From NCBI GenBank assembly GCA_037384425.1, contig JARROA010000011.1, positions 1-64,000 of the forward strand: 64,000 nt of DNA. Direction: 5' to 3'. Below the pieces are notes generated by a model, which was given only the letters and a program-made list of their open reading frames with translations, was not told where the DNA came from and made no database searches. Below are positions 42,694 to 52,000 of this stretch, piece by piece. The stretch's first letter is position 1. Every line of letters starts with the position of its first letter. The stretch is from Thiodiazotropha sp037384425 (GTDB taxonomy: Bacteria > Pseudomonadota > Gammaproteobacteria > Chromatiales > Chromatiaceae). A program made the position numbers and the translations under genes.

Positions 42694-45012
42694 TCAATCG
42701 CTGAAGTCGGCTTGGATGAAATCGGCGTACTCGGTCCACGGTAGCGCGATCTCCCCGTGGCGGGCCACCCGTGGCAGAATGATCTCGGCATGCAGGGAGT
42801 GAAGCTGCCGGGCGATGTGCTGAATCCGTTCCGTGCCGATACGCAGCAGTGAACGGTGGGGCCTGACCGCATCGGCGCGCAGATAGGCAAGGACCTTGTA
42901 GGCGGTCTCGTTGCAGGCGAAATTGCCCAGTGTCACGGTCATTCCCATTCCCGTCAATTCTCCGATCAGCTCCCTGGCCGCTTTCAGATTGGCGGCAAGT
43001 GAGGGCAGATCGAATTCCACCATCAGTCCGGTGCCGACAATCTGACGTCGTCGCAGCTCGGATCTGATGAAGTCGAGATAGTCGGGCTCTGTCGCAACCG
43101 AGGCGGACTGCCTGAAGATCAAGCGTTCCGATCGTCCCTGTACGACCATGTCACCCAACGCTTGCAGGGCCTGTATGCAGACAAAATGGTCGAACTCCCG
43201 GATCAAATCGTTCTTCGCCGCCGTCAGATAGGGATCTTCGTGGTGGGTGGCCGGTGCGGGCATTGGAATCAGTTCGATCGTTTTCGGCGCGGTGTCGAGG
43301 CAACTGTTGTATTGCTGACGCTTGAACGGTATCGCTCCCTCTCTGATGGCGTTCAGGAAACCCTCGTGTTTTGCCATTGTGGTATGCGATGGCGCATCGC
43401 TTTCCTCGGCGGTTTCGCCATGGAGTTCAAAGCCCCGCACGCCCCTGCGATGGGCCGATTCAGCACGGGCCTCGGCATGACAGAGTTGCTCATAGGCGTT
43501 GCGATCGGCCCCATTGAGCAGCACCATGCCGATGCCGACACACAGCGGCTTGTCGCTGACCCTCGTCTTCGACAGCGTGGCGTAGAGCTGCTCTGCGAGG
43601 TCTTCCAGCGCCTTTTCGTCGTCGCGTCGATAGAGCAGCGCCAACCGGTTCTGGTCGAGAGACGCCAGTAGATCGTTCTCCCGCAAATGGGCCTGCGCCT
43701 TATCAGCAAACGCGTTGATCGGCATATGCTGTTCGGCGTCGATCGAACCGGAATCGGTCAGGTAAATCACCAGCAATGCACGGAATCCGGCCTGCTCACC
43801 GGCCTCGCCCAGAAGCATATCGAGCCGGTTCAACAGCGTTCTGCGACTGGAGGGTCGTGTGGATACATCGATCTGTTTGAGAGCGACAGCGGCGATCTGA
43901 TGCGCCCGCTCGATACGGGTGTTGATGGTTGCCAGCAGCTGCTGGGGCCGTACCGGTTTGGTGAGAAAATCGTCGGCCCCGGCCTGCAAGGCCAGCAGTT
44001 TCTTTTCCGGATCACCCTCACCCGAGAGAAAGACCACCGGAATGGCGGATGACTCCCAGCGATCGCGGATCACCCGGGTCAGTTCGATACCGTCAGCGCC
44101 GGGCATATAGAGGTCCATCAGGATCAGGTCGGGCTCGAACCGGACCACGGCGTCGATGACACTCAAGGGGTCGGTGATGGTGAGGGCCTCCAGTCCCCCT
44201 TTCTGCAGCAGTTTGCCGGCGAAGTTTGCCTGGGCCTCGTCATCCTCGACGATCAGCACGCGATGGCGTGGCTTGAGCTGGGGAAAGAGATGATACCGCA
44301 GCCCCGAAAGCAGCTGTGCGACATCCACCGGACGGGTGAACAGATGGGCGGCGCCGGCACGCAAGGCTGTCAGTCGCACATCGATGGTGCTCTGATCAGC
44401 GATGATGAAAAGGGCCGGGGCGGCGGATCGGTTTAACTTCAGCAGATGCAGAATCGGTTCCAGAGCCTGGGTTCCAAGCAGGGCGGCGTCGATCAACAGC
44501 GCCTTGGTACCGGGACCGACGAGAATGACCTGCAGCTCATCCGCATCCGCTGTCTTGCGACAGCGTAGACCGCTGCTTTCGAGCCCTTCGACATAGGCGT
44601 CCATCTGATTGTCCGTTTCGCAGAGGATGGCCAGATCGTAGGGTGCCGCCGGCATCTGCGATTCCACCGTCGCGATGTGGGGCGTCGTCGTCCGCGCGGG
44701 TTTTCCGGCCAGTCTCCTCAGCTCGTCCAACTGACCATCGAGCGTGCGCAACTGCTCGTCATCGGGCGGCGAATTGTCGTCGATGATCTGATTGATCATC
44801 TCATCAATGGTGGTTACGACCTGATAGAGGGACTCGTCATGGTACTGTTCGCTGCGGCAGGCGAGTTCATGGAGATGTCGCGTCAGCGTTTGAATCGAAG
44901 AGCCGTTCCAGATACCGGAAGGCAGTATCGGCCAGTTGGCTTCTATCTTTTTCACCCTCACCGGGAGGTCCGAAACTTGTGATGCGGTCGGTGTCTTGTC
45001 GATAGAGGTCAT
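42694..45012 (-). CDS. REC-REC-GGDEF-EAL protein with degenerate output domains
   Basis: 772 residues from ATG 45012 (a longer frame to 45138 reads an unlikely leader). The order is: an N-terminal helical part (1-120) with a four-helix-like segment, a receiver-like domain with eroded acidic pocket (125-245), a complete receiver (251-365; EDDE, Asp300 in LILMDLYMPG, Lys352), a GGDEF-like region (about 385-540) with no GG[DE]EF motif, and an EAL-like region (600-770) with no EAL motif (RLIFRQSAS instead). It is probably a phosphorylation-controlled c-di-GMP binding or scaffold protein, FimX-like. It is divergent from dsrA. Confidence 0.82.
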   Translation of the reverse strand: MTSIDKTPTASQVSDLPVRVKKIEANWPILPSGIWNGSSIQTLTRHLHELACRSEQYHDESLYQVVTTIDEMINQIIDDNSPPDDEQLRTLDGQLDELRRLAGKPARTTTPHIATVESQMPAAPYDLAILCETDNQMDAYVEGLESSGLRCRKTADADELQVILVGPGTKALLIDAALLGTQALEPILHLLKLNRSAAPALFIIADQSTIDVRLTALRAGAAHLFTRPVDVAQLLSGLRYHLFPQLKPRHRVLIVEDDEAQANFAGKLLQKGGLEALTITDPLSVIDAVVRFEPDLILMDLYMPGADGIELTRVIRDRWESSAIPVVFLSGEGDPEKKLLALQAGADDFLTKPVRPQQLLATINTRIERAHQIAAVALKQIDVSTRPSSRRTLLNRLDMLLGEAGEQAGFRALLVIYLTDSGSIDAEQHMPINAFADKAQAHLRENDLLASLDQNRLALLYRRDDEKALEDLAEQLYATLSKTRVSDKPLCVGIGMVLLNGADRNAYEQLCHAEARAESAHRRGVRGFELHGETAEESDAPSHTTMAKHEGFLNAIREGAIPFKRQQYNSCLDTAPKTIELIPMPAPATHHEDPYLTAAKNDLIREFDHFVCIQALQALGDMVVQGRSERLIFRQSASVATEPDYLDFIRSELRRRQIVGTGLMVEFDLPSLAANLKAARELIGELTGMGMTVTLGNFACNETAYKVLAYLRADAVRPHRSLLRIGTERIQHIARQLHSLHAEIILPRVARHGEIALPWTEYADFIQADFSD

Positions 45013-45244
45013 GGGTAACTGTACGAACGGGTAAAGCTTCGGTCCGATTAGACGATTATTTTCGTTTATTCCTGAAAAATCAAAAAAGAATCTCGCCCCT
45101 AAAATGAGGAAAGCGCTTCCTGGATTGAGCTTCGACAACCATCGCTGATTGCTCAGGCAACGGTGTGAGAGAGACGGCGGCCGGGGTTGCTCCCGGTTGT
45201 CCGGGTTGTACAGATCCTCCTACGATGGGATAGGGCTGGCGCTG

Positions 45245-45310
45245 GCGTCTATACCATCGGTGATATTACCGCACTAAATTAATCAACTATTGTTGATAGG
45301 GTATAGACGC
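45245..45310. promoter_or_regulatory. Nested inverted repeat upstream of dsrA
   Basis: Outer arms GCGTCTATACC (45245-45255) and GGTATAGACGC (45300-45310) are perfect 11-bp complements. Inside, ATCAAC-TATT-GTTGAT (45282-45297) is a perfect 6-bp-arm palindrome directly beside the right outer arm. The site lies 80-146 bases before the dsrA start and in the spacer divergent from the regulator gene. It may be an operator or a leader hairpin. The rest of 45013-45390 shows no gene. Confidence 0.65.
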
Positions 45311-45390
45311 AAATCATTCTCACTATCAAAACAGCCCGTTGTGCGATCCACCCAGGCTGGCCAATGGGCGCAGTGAAGCGGAGGAGAGCG

Positions 45391-46551
45391 ATGGAGAAAC
45401 ACCAGACCCCCATGCTGGATCAGCTCGAAGGCGGTGAGTGGCCCAGCTTCATCACAGGTATCAAACGCCTGCGCGACCTGCATCCCGATCAGCGCATCCG
45501 CGAGACCACCAACGACCTGCTCGGTCAGCTCGAGCACTCCTACGAGACCCGAAAGGGCTACTGGAAGGGCGGCACCGTCAGCGTCTTCGGCTACGGCGGC
45601 GGCATCATCCCCCGTTTTTCCGAAGTGGGGGAGCAATTCCCCAAGTCCCGCGAGTTCCACACCCTGCGCGTGCAGCCCCCGGCGGGTAACTACTACACCA
45701 CCGACATCCTGCGGCGCATGGCCGACAGCTGGGAGAAGTGGGGCTCGGGCCTGGTCACCTTCCACGGTCAGACCGGCAACATCATGTTCATTGGCGCTAC
45801 CACCGAGAACACGCAGAAATTCTTTGATGAGATCAACGACTATGGCTTCGACCTCGGCGGCGCCGGGCCCTGTGTGCGCACCGCCCAGTCCTGTGTCGGC
45901 TCGGGCCGCTGCGAGCAGTCCTGCGCCAACGAGCACGAGATCCACCGCCGCCTGGTCAACAACTTCATCGATGAGATGCATCGGCCGGCGCTCCCCTACA
46001 AGTTCAAGGACGAGGTCAAGAAGTATGTCGGGACCAAGGGCCGCAAGTACCTCATCGACAATGTCATCACTCGCTGTCCCACCCACGCCCTGTCGCTGGA
46101 GGACGACGACACCCTCAGCGTCGACAACCCCAACTGCGTGCGCTGCATGCACTGCCTCAATGTCATGCCCAAGGCGCTCTCGCCGGGTCAGGACAGAGGC
46201 ATCAGCCTGCTCATCGGCGGCAAGCGCACGCTCAAGATCGGTGACCGCTTCGGTACCGTGATCATCCCCTTCATGAAGATGGAGAGCGAGGAGGACTACG
46301 AGCGGCTGGTGGAGATCGCCGAGGAGACGGTGGACTTCTTCGCCGAGAACGCCCTGGAGCACGAACGCATCGGCGAGATGATCGAGCGTATCGGGCTGGT
46401 CAACTTCCTCGACGCCCTGGGTATCGATGTGGATCCCAACATGATCGTCAGTCCACGCGAAAGCTCCTACGTGCGCACCGACACCTGGGAGGAAGAAGCC
46501 GCCAAGTGGTACGAACGCCATCCCCGCAAACAGTCGGTGGACGTCGCCTGA
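45391..46551 (+). CDS. dsrA: Dissimilatory sulfite reductase alpha subunit, lacking the second siroheme-cluster motif
   Basis: 386 residues from ATG 45391, with GGAGG six bases upstream. Sequence character is that of oxidative DsrA: KGYWKGGTVSVFGYGGGIIP, LRVQPPAGNYYTTD and the ferredoxin insert CVRCMHCLNVMPKAL (Cys249, 252, 255, plus Cys229). The first siroheme-cluster motif is CVGSGRC (Cys168, 174). Family members then have YKFKFSGCPNDC and about 20 more residues. Here HRPALPYKFK runs directly into DEVKKYVGTKGRKYL at base 46008/46009, so the CX3C and its surroundings (roughly 30 residues, from memory of homologues) are gone in frame. dsrB follows after 11 bases. The protein may be inactive, structurally altered or affected by an assembly error. 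Confidence 0.93.
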   Translation: MEKHQTPMLDQLEGGEWPSFITGIKRLRDLHPDQRIRETTNDLLGQLEHSYETRKGYWKGGTVSVFGYGGGIIPRFSEVGEQFPKSREFHTLRVQPPAGNYYTTDILRRMADSWEKWGSGLVTFHGQTGNIMFIGATTENTQKFFDEINDYGFDLGGAGPCVRTAQSCVGSGRCEQSCANEHEIHRRLVNNFIDEMHRPALPYKFKDEVKKYVGTKGRKYLIDNVITRCPTHALSLEDDDTLSVDNPNCVRCMHCLNVMPKALSPGQDRGISLLIGGKRTLKIGDRFGTVIIPFMKMESEEDYERLVEIAEETVDFFAENALEHERIGEMIERIGLVNFLDALGIDVDPNMIVSPRESSYVRTDTWEEEAAKWYERHPRKQSVDVA

Positions 46552-46562
46552 GGAGGTAAGCC

Positions 46563-47639
46563 ATGGCTAAAGCCCCACGCAGAGAACCCATCGAGACCGG
46601 TTGCCCCGACGGCATCCAGTACATGCATCCGGTGATGAAGCAGAACTTCGGGCAGTGGCGCTACCACGAGGATCCGCGCCCCGGCGTGCTGCGCCACGTG
46701 GCCGAGAGCGGTGACGAGATCTGGACCGTGCGCGCCGGCACCCAGCGCATCCTCGATCTCTTCACCCTGCGCAAGTTGTGCGAGATCGGCGATACTTTCG
46801 CCGACGGTTATGTGCGCTTCACCATCCGCAGCAACATGGAGTTCATGGTCGCCGACCGCGCCAAGGTAGGCCCCCTGATCGAGGCGCTGGAAGACAACGG
46901 CTTTGTGGTCGGCGGTACCCGTAACTCGGTGGCCGCCATCTCCCACACCCAGGGCTGGCTCCATTGCGACATTCCGGGTACCGACGCCTCCGGCGTGGTG
47001 AAGTCGATGATGGACCAGCTGGTGGACGAGTTCCGCCAGTGGAATATGCCCAACCGGGTCCACATCACCACCTCCTGCTGCCAGATCAACTGCGGCGGCC
47101 AGGGCGACATCGCCATCAACATCCAGCATACCAAGCCGCCCAAGATCGACCACACTCAGGTGGCCAACGTCTGCGAACGGCCCTCGGTGGTGGCCCGCTG
47201 TCCTGTGGCGGCGATTCGTCCCGCCATGGTCAACGGCAAGCCCTCGCTGGAGGTTGACGAGAAGAAGTGCGTCTGCTGTGGCGCCTGCTATCCGCCCTGT
47301 CCGCCGATGCAGATCAACGATCCGGAGCACTCCAAGCTGGCGGTCTGGGTCGGTGGCAACCACTCCAACGCCCGCAGTCGCCCCAGCTTTCAGAAGCTGG
47401 TGGCGGCCGGCATCCCCAACAACCCGCCACGCTGGCCCGAGGCTACCGCCATCGTCAAGCGCATCCTCAAGGCCTACCGGGAGGATGCCCGCGACTGGGA
47501 GCGCATCAGCGACTGGGTCGAGCGCATCGGCTGGCCGCGATTCTTCGAGGTCACCGAACTGCCCTTCACCAAGTTCCACATCGACAACTGGCGCGGTCAG
47601 CAGAAGAGCCTCAACGCCTCGACCCATTTGCGGTTCTGA
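46563..47639 (+). CDS. dsrB: Dissimilatory sulfite reductase beta subunit
   Basis: A 358-residue intact DsrB. Siroheme-cluster cysteines are in HCDIP (Cys135) and TTSCCQINCGG (Cys172, 173, 177). The ferredoxin domain has KKCVCCGACYPPCPP (Cys236, 239, 242 and a fourth at 246). GGAGG precedes the ATG. In family members this subunit carries the catalytic siroheme and pairs with DsrA in an alpha2-beta2 enzyme; in sulfur oxidisers it runs from sulfide/persulfide to sulfite. dsrEFHC normally follows; here the next gene is an RND adaptor 261 bases away, so the operon is interrupted. Confidence 0.95.
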   Translation: MAKAPRREPIETGCPDGIQYMHPVMKQNFGQWRYHEDPRPGVLRHVAESGDEIWTVRAGTQRILDLFTLRKLCEIGDTFADGYVRFTIRSNMEFMVADRAKVGPLIEALEDNGFVVGGTRNSVAAISHTQGWLHCDIPGTDASGVVKSMMDQLVDEFRQWNMPNRVHITTSCCQINCGGQGDIAINIQHTKPPKIDHTQVANVCERPSVVARCPVAAIRPAMVNGKPSLEVDEKKCVCCGACYPPCPPMQINDPEHSKLAVWVGGNHSNARSRPSFQKLVAAGIPNNPPRWPEATAIVKRILKAYREDARDWERISDWVERIGWPRFFEVTELPFTKFHIDNWRGQQKSLNASTHLRF

Positions 47640-47655
47640 ACAGTAGCGGGTTTTC

Positions 47656-47730
47656 GGTGTGGCTTGCCGCGCCGTCAGAAGAAATCCGCGGCATGAATTC
47701 CCGTAGGGTGGGGCTCTGCCTCACCCAATC
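47656..47730. repeat. Degenerate half-elements of repeat families A and B
   Basis: CGGTGTGGCTTGCCGCGCCG (47655-47674) matches one arm of family A with several changes. GTAGGGTGGGGCTCTGCCTCACCC (47703-47726) matches one arm of family B. They lie between dsrB and the pump 3 adaptor, where the dsr operon is interrupted. Confidence 0.65.
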
Positions 47731-47900
47731 ATTTGCCAGCAACTCCCTCCCATTCAGTCTCGATTCATCTTTGCCAAGGCACACTCCCTCCCTGTAACCG
47801 GCATACGCCGAGCCCAGGCTGCTGACTTGCCGCTTGCTTATGAGTAAAGTCACCTATCAAACTGTCTCAACGACTTAACCACCCAACACCCGCCGACCAC

Positions 47901-49085
47901 ATGAAGAACAAAGCCTGGTTGATCCTCCTCCCCCTGTTGCTCATCGCCGGTTTGATCGGCTGGCAGGTTACCGCACGTCTGCAGGAGTCAGGCGGCGGAT
48001 CGAATGCGAAGAAGGAGGCGACTCGGCCCGTGCCGGTGGAGGTGGCCGACATCCAGGTCGGCGACATCGAGCTGCGCCGCGTCTTTTCCGGCACCCTGCA
48101 GGCGTATACGGAATTTGTGGTCGCGCCCAAGTTGAGCGGCCGCATCGAGCAGATTGACGTGGACCTTGCCGACATCGTCACCCGGGGCCAGGTGGTGGCC
48201 CGGCTCGACAACGACGAATACGTGCAGGCAGTGCGCCAGGCCGAGGCCGACCTGGCGGTGGCCCGGGCCAACCTGGCGGAGGCGGAGAGTCTGTTGAAGA
48301 TCGCCGAGCGCGAGCTGCAGCGGATCGAGAGTCTGCGCAAGAAAGGGGTGAGCTCAGAGTCCCAGCGCGACACTGCCAAGGCCGACCAGCTGGCCAAGTC
48401 TGCTCATGTGGCGGTGACCCGGGCCCAGGTGAGCCGCGCCCAGGCGGCGCTGGAGACCGCCCGCATCCGCCTCGGCTATACCCAGGTCAAGGCCGACTGG
48501 GGCAGCGGCAGCGAACAGCGGGTGGTGGCGGAGCGCTATGTGGACGAGGGCGAGACGGTGAGCGCCAATGCCCAGCTGCTGCGCATCGTGGAGCTGGACC
48601 CCATGAAGGCGGTCTTTTTCGTCACCGAGCGGGACTACGCTAGCCTGCGGCCGGGACAGCGCGCCAGCCTCACCACCGACGCCTACCCCGGTGAGACTTT
48701 CGACGCCGAGATCGTACGCATCTCACCGGTGTTCCGGGAGAACACCCGCCAGGCTCGGGTCGAGCTCAGGGTGGAGAATCCGGACCTGCGGCTCAAGCCC
48801 GGCCTCTTCGTGCGGGTCGACGTGGTGCTGGCGCGGGCCGAGTCGGTCGCCATCGTGCCGGAGCAGGCGCTGGCCAAGCGGGAAGGGCAGGATGGCGTCT
48901 TCGTGGTCGACGCCGAAGGCCAGCAGGTCAGCTGGCGGCCGGTCACCATTGGCATTCGCCATGCGCAGCAGGTGGAGATCGCCGGCCAGGGCCTCGAGGG
49001 GCGGGTTGTGGTGCTGGGCCAGCAGCTGCTCGATGACGGTTCCAGCATCGCCATCTCCGGCGAAGGCAAGGCCGAAACCCCATGA
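47901..49085 (+). CDS. RND periplasmic adaptor, pump 3
   Basis: A 394-residue HlyD-type adaptor anchored by an N-terminal helix (6-24, WLILLPLLLIAGLIGW). Lipoyl halves surround a coiled coil (about 105-180, rich in Ala/Glu/Arg). Beta-barrel (FFVTERDYASLRPGQ) and membrane-proximal domains (EQALAKREGQDGVFVVDAEG) follow. Its stop overlaps the permease start by four bases (ATGA). It follows dsrB at 261 bases, on the same strand, but its promoter is presumably separate. Confidence 0.92.
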   Translation: MKNKAWLILLPLLLIAGLIGWQVTARLQESGGGSNAKKEATRPVPVEVADIQVGDIELRRVFSGTLQAYTEFVVAPKLSGRIEQIDVDLADIVTRGQVVARLDNDEYVQAVRQAEADLAVARANLAEAESLLKIAERELQRIESLRKKGVSSESQRDTAKADQLAKSAHVAVTRAQVSRAQAALETARIRLGYTQVKADWGSGSEQRVVAERYVDEGETVSANAQLLRIVELDPMKAVFFVTERDYASLRPGQRASLTTDAYPGETFDAEIVRISPVFRENTRQARVELRVENPDLRLKPGLFVRVDVVLARAESVAIVPEQALAKREGQDGVFVVDAEGQQVSWRPVTIGIRHAQQVEIAGQGLEGRVVVLGQQLLDDGSSIAISGEGKAETP

Positions 49086-52000
49086 GCCTGGCCCGCGCCA
49101 GTGTGCGCCGTCCCATCTTCACCACCATGCTGACGCTGATGGTGGTGGTGCTCGGCCTGGTCTCCCTCGGCCGTCTGCAGATCGACCTGCTGCCCAGCAT
49201 CGAGCTGCCCACGCTGACCGTGCGCACCTCCTACGAGGGGGCCGACCCCGTGGTCATGGAGCGGCTGGTGACCCAGATCGTGGAGGAGATCGTCGGCACC
49301 GTACCCGGGGTGGAGGAGCTGACCTCCACCTCCTACGAGGGCAACAGCAGCGTCAAGGTGAAGTTCGGCTGGGGCACCCCCCTCGACGCGGTGGCGGTGG
49401 ACGTGCGCGCCACCCTGGAGGACGAGGTCAGCGAGCTGCCCGACGACATCGTCGGTCCCCGGGTCAGTAAATTCGACGTGGATACCTTCCCGGTGGTGAT
49501 CCTCGGCATCTCCAGCAAACTCGATCCGGTGGAGCTGACCCAGATCGTGGAGGACCAGGTCCGCTACCGCTTCTCCCGCGTCCCCGGCGTGGCCCAGGTC
49601 GATCCCTGGGGCGGCTTCACCCGCGAGGTGCGTGTGGAGCTCGACCCGGCCAAGCTCAACGCCCTGGGCCTGCCGCTCAGCGATATCCTCGACGCCATCC
49701 GCGACGCCAACCTGGATCTGCCCGCCGGCAAGATCGAGCGAGGCCCCTATGAGGTGACCCTGCGCGCCCCGGCGGAGTTCGGCAGCCTGGAGCAGATCCG
49801 CAACACGGTGATCGCCCGCCAGCAGGGCTCGGTGGTGAGCCTGGGACAGATCGCGCTGGTCAGGGATACCTACGAGAAGCTGACCCGTATCATCCGCGTC
49901 AACGGCGAGAAGGGGCTGCGGGTGGCGATCCGCAAACAGCCCGAGGCCAATACCGTGGAGGTGGCGCGGGCGGTGCTGGAGGAAGTGGAGAAGGTCAATC
50001 ACGCCTTCCCCCAGATCCACATCACGCCGGTCATCAACCAGGGCAACTTCATTGAGCGTGCCATCGGTAACGTAGCCCGTTCAGTACTCTATGGCGGCGC
50101 CCTGGCGGTACTGGTGCTGCTCTTCTTTCTGCGCAACCTGCGCAGTACCCTGGTGATCTCGCTGGCGATTCCGATTTCCGTCATCGCCACCTTCGGTCTG
50201 CTCTACTTCGGCGGCTTCACCCTCAATCTGATGACCCTGGGCGGCCTCGCCCTCGGCGTCGGCATGATGGTGGACAGCTCAGTGGTGGTGCTGGAGAACA
50301 TCTTCCGCCGCCAGCAGGAGGAGCGGGAGACCCCGGCCGAGGCCTCGGTGCACGGCACCGGCGAGGTGGCCTCGGCGGTGATCGCCGGCACTGTCACCAC
50401 CCTGGTCATCTTTCTGCCTCTGATCTTCGTGCAGGGCGTCTCGGGGGTGCTGTTCAAGGAGCTGGCCTATGTCATCATGTTCGCGTTGTTCTGCGCCTTG
50501 CTGGTGTCGCTGAGCCTGGTGCCGATGCTCGGCTCACGCTTGTTGAAGGGCAGCGGGATCGACGCAGCGGGGGCCGCGGCTGGCGCTTTTAGTGGCCTGT
50601 CGCAGCTCGCGGGGGGGCTCTTCTCAGGGTTGGAAAACGCCTATCGGCAACTACTGGAAAGCGTGCTGCGCCACAAGCTCACCACCATCATCTCCGCCCT
50701 GACCCTGTTCCTCGGCAGTCTGCTGTTGACGCCTTATATCGGCACCGAGTTCATCCCCCCCAGCGACGAGGGCGAGGTGCGCGTCACCGGTGAGATGGAG
50801 GTGGGCACCCGGCTGGAGCTGGTCGACCGCCAGACCCGCCTGCTGGAGGCGCAGGTCTTCGCCGCTGTGCCGGAGACCGTCTCCTCCGTGGTCAGCGTCT
50901 ATACCTCCGGCACCCGCGGCAGTTCCAAGGCCAAGGGGGAGATCCGCCTCAACCTCGGTCCGGCCAAGGACCGGGCCCGCTCCAATCAGCAGATCGCCGA
51001 CGACCTGCGCAAGCAGCTCGCCAACGGCATCCCCGGTATGAAGATCAGGGTGCGCGCCCCCCAGGGCCAGTTCCTGCTCGAACGATTGCTCGACACGGTG
51101 GAGGGGGTGACGGTGGAGGTGCGCGGCTTCGACCTGGCCAGCCTCGACCTGCTGGCAAAGCAGGTCGAGGCGGCCGTCAAGGACGTGTCCGGCGTCACCG
51201 ACGTGGAGCTGAGCCGGGAGGCGGGCATCCCCCAGCAGGAGATCCACGTCGACCGGCAGAAGGTCAGCGACTTAGGGCTAAGCGTGCGTGACGTCACCGA
51301 GGTGATCGAGACCGCGGTGGCCGGTTCCAAGGCGGGCGAGTACCGTGTGGCGGGCAACTCCTACCGCATCCTGGTGCAACTCGAGGCGGCGGAGAAACGC
51401 TCCATCGACGAGATCCTCGACCTCACCCTGAGCACACCCAGCGGCGAGCAGGTGGCCCTGCGCAACCTGGTCTCCACCAGTGCGGGGGAGGGACCGGTCA
51501 CCATCGAACGCAAGGACCAGCAACGCCTGGTCACTGTCACCGCCAACGTGGCCGAGCGCGACCTGGGCTCGGTGGCCGCCGACATCCAGCAACGTCTCGA
51601 CACCATTGCCCGTCCGGTCGGTTACGACATGATCATCGCCGGCAACTACGAAGAGCAGCAGAAGTCGTTCGACGAACTGGTCATCTCCCTGCTGCTGGCC
51701 CTGCTGCTGGTCTACATGGTGCTCGCCTCCCAGTATGAGTCTTTCGGCGATCCGCTGGTAGTGATGCTGTCGGTGCCGCTGGCCGCCATCGGCGTGGTGC
51801 TGACCCTGTTGCTCACCGACACCACCCTGAACCTGCAGTCGGCCATCGGCTGCATCATGCTGGGGGGTATCGTCGTCAACAATGCCATACTGCTGGTCGA
51901 TCAGGCCGGACGATTGCGAAGAGAAGGGATGGCCACCGACCGGGCATTGGTGGAAGCCGGGCGTCGTCGCCTGCGGCCGGTGCTGATGACTACGCTCACC

